The notes: a model not told the origin generated them from the letters alone. DNA of 64,000 nt from Agrobacterium sp. a22-2 (GCF_012276985.1 NZ_JAAXMM010000002.1:310001-374000); one strand, 5' to 3'. Counted from the first letter of the stretch, positions 1 to 9,130 are shown. Numbers and translations: made by a program.

Positions 1-1013
1 AGATAGGTGAAAGTCGGATCGACCTTCAGGGCGCGCAGCGTCGTGTGGTTCCAGGCCAGTTCATAGGCATGCGGCATGCCCTTCATGCTCTCGACCGTGT
101 CGGAGCGGAAGCGCACATCGCCGTTCATCTTCTCGGCATAGGCAAGGAACGGACCCATGGAATGGGGCGCCACCATCAGCACCACCACAGACTGGCCCTC
201 CTTCAGGTAGGGCTTGTGGCGGGTGAAATAGTCGAACGGCACGGGGGCTGCTATCGGTGCCACTTCCTTCAGCAGGATGCCGTTGCGATGGGTCAGCGCA
301 TCGGCGAAGCGCACGGCGTCCATGAACGTATCATAGCCGACGATAACATCGACCCAGTCATAGGCCGGGGCGAGCGGCATTTCCACTTCGGTGATGATGC
401 CGTTGGTGCCATAGGCGTGGCTGACCTTCTGCAGGTCCCAGGCAGACAGGTCGAGAACGCGGGGTTCCGCTTCCATGGTAACGACGCGCAGCCGCAGGAT
501 GTTTCCGAGGTCGCGCAGGCCGCCCCAGGTGATCGAACCGACACCGCCGGAGCCGCCGGCGATGAAGCCGCCGAGCGTCGCCGTCTGGGCGGTCGAGGGA
601 TGGAAGCGCAGCTCCTGGCCGGAATGGGCCTTGGTCTGCTTGTCGAGCTGGGCAATGATCACGCCGGGCTCGCAGATGACACGGCCGGGCTGGATATCCC
701 TGACCTTGTTCATGCCCAGGAGATTGAGCACGATGCCGCCCGACAGGGGCATGGCCTGGCCGTAATTGCCGGTGCCGCCGCCGCGCGGGGTGATCGGCGC
801 GCCATGGGCAAAGGCGACCTTGAGGGTGGTGATCACCTCCTGCTCGCTCTTCGGCGAGACGATCAGGTCGCCGGTGACATTGTCCAGCTGACTTTTCAGG
901 ATCGGCGAATACCAGTAGAAGTCGCGGCTCTTCTGCTTGACGAGGGCCGGATTGTCCTCGACGGCGATGCCTTCGGCCTCGAGAAGGGCCTTGATCTCTG
1001 TGTAATCGGGCAT
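1..1013 (-). CDS. FAD-linked oxidase (GlcD-like), C-terminus cut by window edge
   Basis: About 337 N-terminal residues are visible. The FAD-binding type 4 (PCMH) signature sits near residues 76-94 (PRGGGTGNYGQ) and a second FAD-contact loop near 145-165 (GGFIAGGSGGVGS). This is the family of glycolate oxidase GlcD, D-lactate dehydrogenase and related flavin oxidases; the C-terminal domain lies outside the window. The ATG at 1013 is two bases past the stop of the amidohydrolase gene, so the two are almost certainly co-transcribed, the oxidase last. The substrate cannot be read from sequence. The context (deaminase, NitT/TauT importer, creatininase) suggests oxidation of a 2-hydroxy acid or related breakdown product. 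Confidence 0.85.
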   Translation of the reverse strand, partial: MPDYTEIKALLEAEGIAVEDNPALVKQKSRDFYWYSPILKSQLDNVTGDLIVSPKSEQEVITTLKVAFAHGAPITPRGGGTGNYGQAMPLSGGIVLNLLGMNKVRDIQPGRVICEPGVIIAQLDKQTKAHSGQELRFHPSTAQTATLGGFIAGGSGGVGSITWGGLRDLGNILRLRVVTMEAEPRVLDLSAWDLQKVSHAYGTNGIITEVEMPLAPAYDWVDVIVGYDTFMDAVRFADALTHRNGILLKEVAPIAAPVPFDYFTRHKPYLKEGQSVVVLMVAPHSMGPFLAYAEKMNGDVRFRSDTVESMKGMPHAYELAWNHTTLRALKVDPTFTY

Positions 1014-1015
1014 GG

Positions 1016-2329
1016 TCAGTCTTTCACGATCGGGTCAAGGTCACGGTAATCCGGCAGGCGACGGTCGATGCCCTTGCCATTCCGCATCACGATGCGGTCA
1101 GCCTGCGGACGGGAAAGGAATTCGCTCCAGCGCCTTGCGCTGAACAGCACGAGATCGGCGGTCTGGCCGACGGCGATGCGCCCCAGATCCGGCCGGCCGA
1201 GGATATCGGCGGGCGAACGGGTGACGATGCGCGCCGCCTCGTCGAGCGGATGGTCGAGATGGAGGATGCGCACCGCCTCGCGGAACACCTCGACGGCATC
1301 GAGGTCGCCATAGGCGTAGAACGGGTCGCGGGTGTTGTCGGAGGAGACGGCGGTGGCAACGCCCGCCGCTGCCAGCTCCTTGAACAGCGTGACGCCGCGA
1401 TAGCGCGGTGTGCGGCCGGGCGTGCGGTCCTGCAGATACATGTTGCACATCGGCAGCGATACGACGGCGATCTTCGCCTCCGCCACCAGATCGATGGTCG
1501 CCTTGGCAACGTCCTCGTCCTGGCGGGCCAGCGAGCAGCAATGGCCGACGGTGACGGCGCCCTCGAAGCCGTTGCGCAGCTTGGCCTCGGCGATGGACTT
1601 GAGCGTCAGCACCTGCTTGTCCTGGGTCTCGTCGACATGCAGGTCGATATCGAGCCCGTTGTCTGCGGCGGTGCGAAACAGCAGGTCGAGGCGGGCGTCG
1701 AGATCGGGCCACATCTGCGTGACGCCGCCGAGCAGCCCCTTGTGGGCGACGATGACCTCGACCAGATCCTTGAAAAAGGCCTCGTCGGTGATGGCATCGA
1801 GCGGGAAGAGGGCGACGGCCTGTAGGGCGATGCGGTCCTTCCACGCGTCGCGAACCTCCGAGAACACTTCGAACGAGATGCGGTGCTGCGGCGCCAGGCT
1901 GTCGAGATGGGTGCGGATCAGATGGGTGCCGTGGGCATAGGCTGTCTTGAGCGAAAATTCCATGCGGGCGCGCACGTCGGCGGCCGACCAGTTGGCCTCG
2001 CGGTCACTTCTGACCGCATCCAGTGCGCCCATGAAATCGCCGGTCGGATTGGGACGGCGTTCCCAGATATGGCCCTTGTCGAGATGGGTGTGCATGTCGA
2101 CGAAGCAGGGCCAGGCCATGCCGCGTTGCAGATCGGCGGATGGCAGGTCGGCGGGGGCGGTGCCGGCCGGCAGCAAGGCCTCGATGCGGCCACCCGAGAC
2201 GACGATATCGGCTGCGATCAGGCCTTCTTTCGCCGGTGCTGCAAAGCCATCGACGGCGACGGCCGGCAGGGTGGCATTGGCAAGCACGAAGCGATCGGCG
2301 GTCGGCAGCGACAGGAAGGAGGACGTCAT
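1016..2329 (-). CDS. Cytosine deaminase-like amidohydrolase
   Basis: A 437-residue metal-dependent amidohydrolase. The first metal-binding pair is H80-x-H82 (MHTHLDKGH), followed by H231 (DLHVDETQD), H263 (VGHCCSLA) and catalytic D331 (SSDNTRDPFYAYGDLD). The layout and length match E. coli CodA (about 427 residues), and the SSDNTRDPF segment resembles the CodA active-site Asp region. The family removes an amino group from cytosine, isoguanine, creatinine-like or other N-heterocycles, so the substrate is open. The ATG overlaps the upstream permease stop as ATGA, showing translational coupling to the importer genes. Transport and deamination of one compound is the simplest reading. Confidence 0.88.
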   Translation of the reverse strand: MTSSFLSLPTADRFVLANATLPAVAVDGFAAPAKEGLIAADIVVSGGRIEALLPAGTAPADLPSADLQRGMAWPCFVDMHTHLDKGHIWERRPNPTGDFMGALDAVRSDREANWSAADVRARMEFSLKTAYAHGTHLIRTHLDSLAPQHRISFEVFSEVRDAWKDRIALQAVALFPLDAITDEAFFKDLVEVIVAHKGLLGGVTQMWPDLDARLDLLFRTAADNGLDIDLHVDETQDKQVLTLKSIAEAKLRNGFEGAVTVGHCCSLARQDEDVAKATIDLVAEAKIAVVSLPMCNMYLQDRTPGRTPRYRGVTLFKELAAAGVATAVSSDNTRDPFYAYGDLDAVEVFREAVRILHLDHPLDEAARIVTRSPADILGRPDLGRIAVGQTADLVLFSARRWSEFLSRPQADRIVMRNGKGIDRRLPDYRDLDPIVKD

Positions 2330-3174
2330 CAGTTTTCTCTTTTCAGGCTGCTTTCATGCCAGCGATGCAGGCTTGCCCAGGCAATGGTGGAGGTGATGGC
2401 GAAGATCGTCACGCCGAGGGCGGAGAGCAGGAAAAGGGCGGCAAACAGGCGCGGGATATTGAGGCGGTACTGGGCCTCGAGCAGGCGGAAGGCGAGGCCC
2501 GAGCCTGCGCCGGCCGAGCCGGCGGCAAATTCGGCGACCACGGCGGCGATCAGCGCCAGGCCGCCGCCGATCTTCAATCCGGTCATGAAGTAGGGCAGGG
2601 CGGAGGGCAGCTTCAGATAGAGCAGGGTCTGCCAGCGGTTGGCGCCATAAAGATCGAACAGGTTGAGCAGGTTGTGATCGACGCTTTTCAGGCCCTGCAC
2701 CATGTTGGAGAGGATCGGGAAGAAGGCGACCAGGAAGGCGCAGATCAACAGCGCCACCTGGGTCGACGGCGCATAGATCAGGATCAGCGGCGCGATGGCG
2801 ACGATCGGGGTGACCTGCAGGATGACGGTGATCGGATAGAAAGCAGTCTCGATCCATTTCGACTGGACAAGGCAGATGGCAATGCCACCGCCGCCGATCA
2901 GCGCCAGAGCGAGCGAGGCCAAGGTGATTTTGGTGGTCACCCAAAGGGCGGGCGCCAGCGTGCCCCAGTCCTTGATGAGCGCGCCGGCGACCGCGACCGG
3001 CCCCGGCAGGATATATTGCGGCACGCCGGAGACCAGCACGCCGATATGCCAGAAGAGGATCAGCACGGCGACGACGGCGACCGGAACGGCGATGCGCAGC
3101 AGCGTCTCGCCATAGTGGCTGAGAAAGGTCTGCGGTTTCGGCTGCAGCAGGGTCTGGGTGTCGAGCGGTGCCAT
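2329..3174 (-). CDS. ABC transporter permease, NitT/TauT (SsuC/ThiX-like) family
   Basis: A 281-residue inner-membrane protein with about six hydrophobic segments and a BPD_transp_1 core. The EAA-like loop appears around the DLYGANRWQTLLYLKLPSAL segment, which contacts the ATPase. The open frame runs further upstream, but that part is only the shadow of the ATPase gene. The ATG at 3174 overlaps the ATPase stop as ATGA and gives a normal family length. It forms an importer with the ATPase (3174-4016) and the binding protein (4287-5303). This family imports nitrate, sulfonates, taurine or thiamine precursors; the linked deaminase favours a pyrimidine-like or cyclic amide substrate. Confidence 0.9.
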   Translation of the reverse strand: MAPLDTQTLLQPKPQTFLSHYGETLLRIAVPVAVVAVLILFWHIGVLVSGVPQYILPGPVAVAGALIKDWGTLAPALWVTTKITLASLALALIGGGGIAICLVQSKWIETAFYPITVILQVTPIVAIAPLILIYAPSTQVALLICAFLVAFFPILSNMVQGLKSVDHNLLNLFDLYGANRWQTLLYLKLPSALPYFMTGLKIGGGLALIAAVVAEFAAGSAGAGSGLAFRLLEAQYRLNIPRLFAALFLLSALGVTIFAITSTIAWASLHRWHESSLKREN

Positions 3175-4016
3175 CAGTGACCGTCCTTGCCGGGTTCGAG
3201 CGGGAAGCCGATGGCCTCCAGAAGCACGTTGGAGGCCTTCTCGCAGGTGGCGCGATATTCTTCCGAGGTGCGGTAATGGGCATCGCGGTCGAGGCTGGTG
3301 TGAATCGGGAAATCGGCATGCACCCGGCCGGGCCGCGCCTTCATCACCACGATGCGGTTCGACAGGTAGGCGCTTTCGAACACCGAATGGGTGACGAAGA
3401 TCACCGTGATGCCGGTCTCCTTCCAGAGCCGCAGCACATCGTCGTTCAGTCTCTGCCGGGTGATCTCGTCGAGCGCTGCAAAGGGCTCGTCCATCAACAG
3501 CAGCTTGGGCTTGGTCACCATGGCGCGGGCGATCGAGACGCGCATCTTCATGCCGCCGGACAGTTCGCGCGGATAGGCCTCGGCAAAATCGGCAAGGCCG
3601 ACGGCAGACAGGGCTGCCATGATCTCGGGCCTGACGGAGGATTTCGACTGGCCGCGCAGCTTCAGCGGCAGGTAGACATTGCCGAAGACGGTCTGCCAGG
3701 GCATCAGCGTCGGCTCCTGGAAGACGAAGCTGATATCGCCCTCCGGCAGGCCGCGCGAATTGATGCGGGAGCTTGGCCAATCGATCGAGCCGGCCGAGAC
3801 ATCGCCAAGCCCGGCAATGATGCGCAGCGCCGTCGACTTGCCGCAGCCAGACGGCCCGAGCAGGCTGACGAACTCGCCTGGATTGACCGACAGCGACATA
3901 TCGGACAGTGCCAGGGTGCCGTTGGAGAACATTTTCGACACACGGTCCATCACCACCAGCGGACGCTTGAGGGCTTCGGGCGGCAGGTTGGTCATCGGTG
4001 CGTCTGAAATGATCAT
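3174..4016 (-). CDS. ABC transporter ATP-binding protein, NitT/TauT family
   Basis: A 280-residue ATPase with Walker A at 54-62 (GPSGCGKST), a Q-loop at about Q100, the signature at 152-156 (LSGGM), Walker B at 172-177 (LLLMDEPFAALDE) and an H-loop (VTHSVFESA). It powers import through the permease whose start codon overlaps its stop. The ATG at 4016 is followed by a second Met at codon 8 (MTNLPPEAL), which is an equally possible start. Domain order and length are normal for SsuB/TauB/ThiZ proteins. No C-terminal regulatory domain is present. Confidence 0.92.
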   Translation of the reverse strand: MIISDAPMTNLPPEALKRPLVVMDRVSKMFSNGTLALSDMSLSVNPGEFVSLLGPSGCGKSTALRIIAGLGDVSAGSIDWPSSRINSRGLPEGDISFVFQEPTLMPWQTVFGNVYLPLKLRGQSKSSVRPEIMAALSAVGLADFAEAYPRELSGGMKMRVSIARAMVTKPKLLLMDEPFAALDEITRQRLNDDVLRLWKETGITVIFVTHSVFESAYLSNRIVVMKARPGRVHADFPIHTSLDRDAHYRTSEEYRATCEKASNVLLEAIGFPLEPGKDGH

Positions 4017-4112
4017 TACAGGCCTTGGATACTGGGTCTCGACGGTCGCTTGGTTCGGCGTCGGGTCTTGGCTTTACCCCCCTGGATGAGGAGGGCCATC
4101 GCGTGTGAAAAG

Positions 4113-4246
4113 AGACCTCTCCCCAACCCTCCCCACAAGGGGGGAGGGCTTAACCTAGCCGCACCGTCGGCGGATGAAGCCGAGCGGTTTCCACAAGTCT
4201 TCTCCCCCTTGTGGGGGAGATGGCCGGCAGGCCAGAGAGGGTCTTT
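4113..4246. repeat. Palindromic intergenic mosaic repeat, copy 1 (RIME-like)
   Basis: Two GC-rich hairpins (around 4129-4148 and 4202-4219) face each other and together form an imperfect inverted repeat. The right arm carries a CTCCCCC-TTGT-GGGGGAG hairpin followed by GATGGCCGGCAGGCCAGAG. The spacer contains GATGAAGCCGAGCGGTTTCC. Both the arm and the spacer core recur at 60988-61167. The layout is like the Rhizobium-specific intergenic mosaic elements. It lies between the binding-protein and ATPase genes of one operon, where it could tune transcript stability so that binding protein exceeds membrane components. Confidence 0.8.
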
Positions 4247-4286
4247 TTTCTTGGGCAACTGCCCTTCTTCAAGCGGCAATCGTCGA

Positions 4287-5303
4287 TTACTTCTTCAGCG
4301 CCATCCCGACGCCCTTGCAGACGTATTTCGTCGTGAAGGCCTTGGTGTAGTCGAGGCTGGCATCGACGACGCCGATTTCGACCATGTCGTCGAAGAATTT
4401 CTTGTAGCGCGCGTCGGTCGTGCAGCCGATGCCCTTCTCAAGCGCTTCACCGGACTCGACGATGCCATATTCCTTCATCTTGGCGATCGAATATTCGATC
4501 TGGCCGTCGGTCATCTCAGGATTGTCTTTCTTGATCAGGTCGTTGGCCGGCTTGTTGTCGCCGTAGAGATAGTTGTACCAGCCTTCGATCGAGGCGTCGA
4601 CGAAGCGCTGCACCAGATCCGACTTGGTCTCGACCATGGTCGCGGTCGTGGTGATCATCGTCGAATAGGGGTTGTAGCCATTGTCGGCGAGCAGGAACAC
4701 CTTTGGTTCCCAGCCGGCCTGTTTGCCGATCTCGTAGGGCTCGGAGGTCAGATAGCCCTGCTGGGCGGATTTCGGATCGGCGATGAACGGCGCCGGGTTG
4801 AAGGTATAGGGCTTGTATTGCTCGTCCTTGAAGCCTTCGTAATTCTTCTTCATCCACTCGAAATAGGTGACGTAGCCGTCCTTGCCCATGAAGATGCTGT
4901 CGAGCTTGGCAAGATCGGCAAATTTTTCGATGCCCTGGTCGGGATGGGCGAGCAGAACCTGCGGATCCTTCTGGAAGATCGAGGCGATGTCGACCAGCGG
5001 CACGCCTTCCTTGATGGCGTCCATTTCGCCAAGCGGGCTGCCCATGTAGAAATCGACCTTGCCGGCGATCAGAAGCGCGCGGTTGGCGGCATTCGGACCG
5101 CCCTGCACGATGGTGACCTTGAGGCCGTATTTTTCATAGGTGCCGTCGGCGACGGCCTGGTAGAAGCCGCCATGCTCAGCCTGGGCCAGCCAGTTGGTGC
5201 CATAGCTCACTTCGTCCAGCGCAAAGGCTTGGCCGGTCGTCGAAAACGCCACCCCGAGGCCGACAAAGGCGAGAAGGGATGTGGATTTCAGTGTCTGGAG
5301 CAT
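4287..5303 (-). CDS. ABC transporter substrate-binding protein (NMT1/ThiY-like)
   Basis: A periplasmic binding protein of about 338 residues. The chosen ATG at 5303 starts a typical signal peptide (MLQTLKSTSLLAFVGLG, cleavage after GQAFA) and has an AAGGGGAA ribosome site 9 bases upstream. An ATG at 5342 would add 13 residues with no clear ribosome site. The mature part reads as an NMT1/THI5-like fold (WLAQAEHGGFYQAVADGTYEKYGL), the class that binds taurine, sulfonates or thiamine pyrimidine. It is first in the minus-strand operon and separated from the ATPase by a palindromic repeat. The ligand is not identifiable by eye. Confidence 0.9.
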   Translation of the reverse strand: MLQTLKSTSLLAFVGLGVAFSTTGQAFALDEVSYGTNWLAQAEHGGFYQAVADGTYEKYGLKVTIVQGGPNAANRALLIAGKVDFYMGSPLGEMDAIKEGVPLVDIASIFQKDPQVLLAHPDQGIEKFADLAKLDSIFMGKDGYVTYFEWMKKNYEGFKDEQYKPYTFNPAPFIADPKSAQQGYLTSEPYEIGKQAGWEPKVFLLADNGYNPYSTMITTTATMVETKSDLVQRFVDASIEGWYNYLYGDNKPANDLIKKDNPEMTDGQIEYSIAKMKEYGIVESGEALEKGIGCTTDARYKKFFDDMVEIGVVDASLDYTKAFTTKYVCKGVGMALKK

Positions 5304-5485
5304 GTCGATCTGTTCCCCTTTTGAGCCATGCAGCGTCTTCATTGACGCCCATTTTCTTCATTTGAGCCGTTGCGTTGCGCTTTGAAAAGCATCAAAATTC
5401 GTCCGCATTGATGCCTTTGAGGCATCGCTCGCCGCTTTGTTCTCGGATTAAGCGCAATGATCAAAAAATAGGCAAGACCCAGCGT

Positions 5486-6469
5486 ATGCTACACTCAAGA
5501 AAGCTGCAATACATTGACGAGATTGCCCGCTGCGGCTCGATCCGCAAGGCGGCGGCACGGCTCAATGTCGCCTCGTCGGCGGTCAACCGGCAGATCCTGG
5601 CGCTGGAGGAGGAATTCGGTGCGCCGATCTTCGAGCGCTTGCCGCGTGGGCTACGGCTGACGGCGGCCGGCGAACTCTGCGTCGAGCATATCCGCGATGT
5701 GCTCAAGAACTACGAGCGGCTGGAGAGCCGGATCCGCAGCCTGAAGATGCCGCAGGCCGGCAAGGTGTCGATCGTCACCACCGTCGGGCTTGCGGCCGGC
5801 CCGCTGCCGGAGATCATCAGCCGGTTCATCGAGGCGCATCCGCGGGTGCGCATCCAACTGCGCAACGATGGCGGCTCGACGACGATCAACGCGGTGCTGA
5901 CCGGCGAGGTGGATATCGGCCTCGGCTTCAACATTCCAGCCACCCCCGGCATCCGGACTTTGGCCAATTTCGACATTCCGATCGGTGCGGTGCTGCCGCC
6001 CGGGCATCGGCTGGCCAAGGAGGCCGGGCCGATCGACCTGATCGACGTGGTGCAGGAAAAGCTGGTGCTGGCACAGCCGGGCACCAGCCTGCGCAATGTC
6101 ATCAACTTGGCGCTGGCACCGCTACCGCTGCCGGTCGAGCCCGTGGTCGAGACCAATGCCTCGGAACTGTTGAAGCAACTGGTGAAATACGGCACGGCGC
6201 TGACCATCCTCAATCCGCTCGACGTGATCATGGAATGCCGGCGCGGCGAACTGGTATTTCGGGCCTTTGCCGACCAGCATGCGCGCCACCAGCCGATGAA
6301 GCTGTTTGCCCGCGCCCGCGCGCCGCTTGACGCCGCCACCAGCCTGTTCGTCGAGTATCTGATGCAGGAACTGCTCAATTTGGTGCAGGAACTGCAGGAG
6401 CGGGGCTATATTCCACCCGTCGAGAAAACGGCGCTGGAGCGCGGCGGACCGGACCGCGATCCAGGGTAA
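5486..6469 (+). CDS. LysR-family transcriptional regulator
   Basis: A 327-residue protein with an N-terminal winged helix-turn-helix (about residues 18-42, SIRKAAARLNVASSAVNRQI) and a LysR substrate-binding domain from about residue 90. The frame is open from 5375, but the ATG at 5486 places the HTH at the usual position. It is divergent from the ABC operon (183 bases between start codons), the classic LysR arrangement, so it likely controls that operon in response to the imported ligand or a product. It could also control the creatininase gene that converges on it. Confidence 0.88.
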   Translation: MLHSRKLQYIDEIARCGSIRKAAARLNVASSAVNRQILALEEEFGAPIFERLPRGLRLTAAGELCVEHIRDVLKNYERLESRIRSLKMPQAGKVSIVTTVGLAAGPLPEIISRFIEAHPRVRIQLRNDGGSTTINAVLTGEVDIGLGFNIPATPGIRTLANFDIPIGAVLPPGHRLAKEAGPIDLIDVVQEKLVLAQPGTSLRNVINLALAPLPLPVEPVVETNASELLKQLVKYGTALTILNPLDVIMECRRGELVFRAFADQHARHQPMKLFARARAPLDAATSLFVEYLMQELLNLVQELQERGYIPPVEKTALERGGPDRDPG

Positions 6470-6486
6470 GCGCGCTGCGGATTTCC

Positions 6487-7284
6487 TTAGCGGCTGTAGA
6501 GATTGGACAGCGGATAATCGCGCAGGTCGCGCAACAGGTCGATGAAGCCGGCGACCTGATGCCGGCAGATGGCCGCACCCTTGTCGGCGGTCCCCTTGGA
6601 GGCATCGCCGACCACGCCATGCGGGTTGAGGTCATGGGCGATCCAGGCCAGCGAATGGGGCGGCAGCGGCTGCAGGAAGCGGGAATTGGCCTTCATGTCC
6701 TCGGCCTTCGAGACAAAATTCTCGGCCTTGTCCATGCGCACCAGATCGGGCCGGAAGTGCAGCATCAGCGAGGTTTCGACCTCGCCGCCATGAATGCCGA
6801 ATTTCGTTTCATGTTCAGAAATCATACCGTCCGGATTGCCGAAGCGTCCCCATTGCGTACTGACCACGGCCATCTGGTGGCGGACCCTCAGTTCACGGGC
6901 GACGATGCTCATCACATCGACATTGCCGCCATGGGAATTGACGATGACCAGCTTGCGGATGCCGGCCTCGGCCACTTTCGCACCGATGGCGGTCCAGGCC
7001 GGAATGAGGATCTCCGGGTCGAAGGACAGCGTGCCGGGGCCATAGATATGCTCGTTGGCCTTGCCGATTTCCTGGGTGGGTAGGACGAGGATATCGAGAT
7101 CGTCGGGACGCTGGACGCGCAGTTCGGCCAGCATGCCGTTGGCGATCGCCACATCGGTGGCGACAGGCAGGTGGGGGCCATGCTGTTCGGTCGAGGCGAT
7201 CGGCAGGATGGCGATGGTTGTATCGGGGGACAGGAGCGCAAAGTCCGCGGTGTTCAGTTCGTTCCAGTAAAATGGCGTGCCCAT
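6487..7284 (-). CDS. Creatininase-family amidohydrolase
   Basis: A 265-residue protein with the creatininase metal-binding signature E33-x-H35 ... D44 (STEQHGPHLPVATDVA), the NSHGGN motif with H118, and a later HGGEVETS segment supplying a Glu. The family hydrolyses cyclic amides such as creatinine, and includes the MftE peptidase and the riboflavin-pathway enzyme ArfB. The ATG at 7284 has AAAGGAG upstream; the longer frame to 7347 lacks support. With the adjacent deaminase-like enzyme and importer it suggests a short ring-opening pathway. The actual substrate is not established. Confidence 0.85.
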   Translation of the reverse strand: MGTPFYWNELNTADFALLSPDTTIAILPIASTEQHGPHLPVATDVAIANGMLAELRVQRPDDLDILVLPTQEIGKANEHIYGPGTLSFDPEILIPAWTAIGAKVAEAGIRKLVIVNSHGGNVDVMSIVARELRVRHQMAVVSTQWGRFGNPDGMISEHETKFGIHGGEVETSLMLHFRPDLVRMDKAENFVSKAEDMKANSRFLQPLPPHSLAWIAHDLNPHGVVGDASKGTADKGAAICRHQVAGFIDLLRDLRDYPLSNLYSR

Positions 7285-7542
7285 GGCCGCTCCTTTGTTT
7301 GCAGACAATACCGATAGGACAAGATTGCAGGCTTGGAAAAGCACCAATTTGTCACCGCTATGATGCTTTTAAGGCTGCGATGACATTGCGGGCATCAGTC
7401 TGGGCCGGCAGGATGGCAAACCCCATGAACATCGGCACGCAATGGACCGCGGTGGATGGGACAGTGGGCGGTGGCGGCCCCTGGTTGTGAAGGTGGATCA
7501 AGCGCGATAGAGAGGGCTAAGCATGGAATGGCCGGAGTCCCT

Positions 7543-8325
7543 ATGAGACGTTTGCTGCGCAGAATATTCTCCAACAGCCCCGGACACGGCAAGGGCAACG
7601 CCGCCCGGCCGCGCCTGTCGCGAAAGGGGGCCGATTTTTCTGCCATCTATGCGATCGGCGACGTGCATGGGTGTTATGCGGAGCTTCTGGACGCAGAACG
7701 GCGTATCCTGCGCGATGCCAGCGAGCGGGAAGGCCGCAAGCTGATCGTCATGCTCGGCGATTATATCGACCGGGGACCCAATTCCAGCCAGGTGCTCGAC
7801 CATCTCTGCCGGCCGCCGCCGCCGGGTTTCGAGCGGGTGGCGCTGTGCGGCAATCATGACGACGTCTTCCTGCAGTTCATCGATACGCCACGCGACCATA
7901 TGGAATGGCTCGAACTGGGCGGGCGGGAGACGCTCTTTTCCTATGGCATCGATGCCAGCCATATCCTGCAGCGCTCCGGTGGCGAAAAGATGCTGGCGGA
8001 TACCGTCCGCCAGACCATCCCGGCGCATCATGTGGATTTCCTGCAAGGCCTGCCGTCCCTGCTCTGCGTTGGCCGGTTGGTGTTCGTGCATGCCGGGCTC
8101 AGGCCGGGGGTGCCGCTGGAAGACCAGATCGACGAGGACCTGATGTGGATCCGCGAGCCGTTCCTGAGCCGCGGCCCGGATCTGCCGGTGCTGGTAATCC
8201 ACGGCCACACGCCATCACCCGAAGTGGTGTATGGCACGGCCCGTGTCTGTATCGATACCGCGGCCTTTGCCACCGGGCGGCTGACGGCGCTGAAGCTGGC
8301 GGACGGGGCGGCCGAGGAGATCTGA
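7543..8325 (+). CDS. Metallophosphatase, serine/threonine protein phosphatase-like (PPP family)
   Basis: A 260-residue calcineurin-like phosphoesterase with the three metal-site motifs in order: GDVHG (39-43), GDYIDRG (72-78) and GNHDD (103-107), then VHAGLRPG and HGHTPSP. This pattern is typical of bacterial PrpA/ApaH-like PPP phosphatases. The ATG at 7543 follows a GGCCGGAG ribosome site; the open frame begins at 7456 but those residues are not conserved-looking. It stands alone between the catabolic cluster and the polysaccharide locus, so the target protein or nucleotide is unknown. Confidence 0.85.
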   Translation: MRRLLRRIFSNSPGHGKGNAARPRLSRKGADFSAIYAIGDVHGCYAELLDAERRILRDASEREGRKLIVMLGDYIDRGPNSSQVLDHLCRPPPPGFERVALCGNHDDVFLQFIDTPRDHMEWLELGGRETLFSYGIDASHILQRSGGEKMLADTVRQTIPAHHVDFLQGLPSLLCVGRLVFVHAGLRPGVPLEDQIDEDLMWIREPFLSRGPDLPVLVIHGHTPSPEVVYGTARVCIDTAAFATGRLTALKLADGAAEEI

Positions 8326-8353
8326 TTCCTGGGCTGTTGCCGGGCAGTTCGGC

Positions 8354-9130
8354 TCAAGGGCGAGGCAGGGTGATGCCGGCCGCTTCGATCCGGGAGCGGC
8401 GCGGTTCGCCGATCAGGGCCGCTGCACTTCTTAGATAGGGCAGCAGGGTTTCGCTCGGCGCTGCCAGCGTCGATTTCAGCATGGGCATCGGCGCTTGCGT
8501 CAGGAGCAGCCGAAGATCGCTGTCGACGGCGCGCGATGCTTCCTGCAGGGTTGCGGCATTCAGCTTGTTCCACAGGACGAAACGCGCCGCGACGATGTTC
8601 GGCTCGGCGGGGGCGAGATTGACGGACTGGGTCATCAGATGGGCCAGTTCGCGGGGCTCGGCAGCAATGGCAAACCGCACCATGGCCAGCCGCACCCAGA
8701 GATTGCCGTCGCCCGGCGAGCAGGCGAGGGCATGGTGCAGGTAATCCTCCGATCGCGCCATGGCCGCCGCCCAGGCCTCGTAATCGTCGGTGGAATTCTG
8801 TCGATCGAGATCGGCGAGAAGCACCGTCAACCCGGCACGCACGATGTCGGAGCGGCAATAGCCCGCAGCCACGATGCCGGTCGTTTGCTTGATGTAGGTC
8901 GGAATGGCGTCGGCCGAGATCGGCTCGGCCCGCTCGATCTTCTTGGCCAGCAGCATCAATGTGGCGAAGCGGGCGGTCGTGACCTGCTGCCAGATAGAAA
9001 ATGCCAGCAGCAGGGCGGCGATGGCCGCAAAGCCGAGCAGGGCCGGAGAATAGGTCGGCCCCTTTTGCGGGCTCTCAGTCTTCACGATAGTAGGACAGAT
9101 AACGGGACGAGTAATATTCGCTCGAGCCAT
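8354..9130 (-). CDS. Unknown membrane-anchored protein of the polysaccharide locus
   Basis: Not recognised. The predicted protein (up to 258 residues) has one transmembrane segment near residues 30-48 (LLGFAAIAALLLAFSIW) and a helical, mostly soluble remainder with TPR-like spacing (EDYLHHALACSPGDGNLWVRLAM, NLAPAEPNIVAARFVLW). The ATG at 9130 overlaps the kinase gene by 56 bases; a GTG at 9085 overlaps by only 11 and is an equally plausible start. Tight overlap with the Wzc-like gene implies translational coupling and a role in polysaccharide assembly, perhaps as a scaffold in the export complex. That role is inferred from position only. Confidence 0.7.
   Translation of the reverse strand: MARANITRPVICPTIVKTESPQKGPTYSPALLGFAAIAALLLAFSIWQQVTTARFATLMLLAKKIERAEPISADAIPTYIKQTTGIVAAGYCRSDIVRAGLTVLLADLDRQNSTDDYEAWAAAMARSEDYLHHALACSPGDGNLWVRLAMVRFAIAAEPRELAHLMTQSVNLAPAEPNIVAARFVLWNKLNAATLQEASRAVDSDLRLLLTQAPMPMLKSTLAAPSETLLPYLRSAAALIGEPRRSRIEAAGITLPRP

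Noticed and set aside
2140-3180. 346-residue plus-strand frame opposite the permease gene
   Set aside because: Gln/Asp/Arg-rich composition and full overlap with a membrane protein gene mark it as a shadow.
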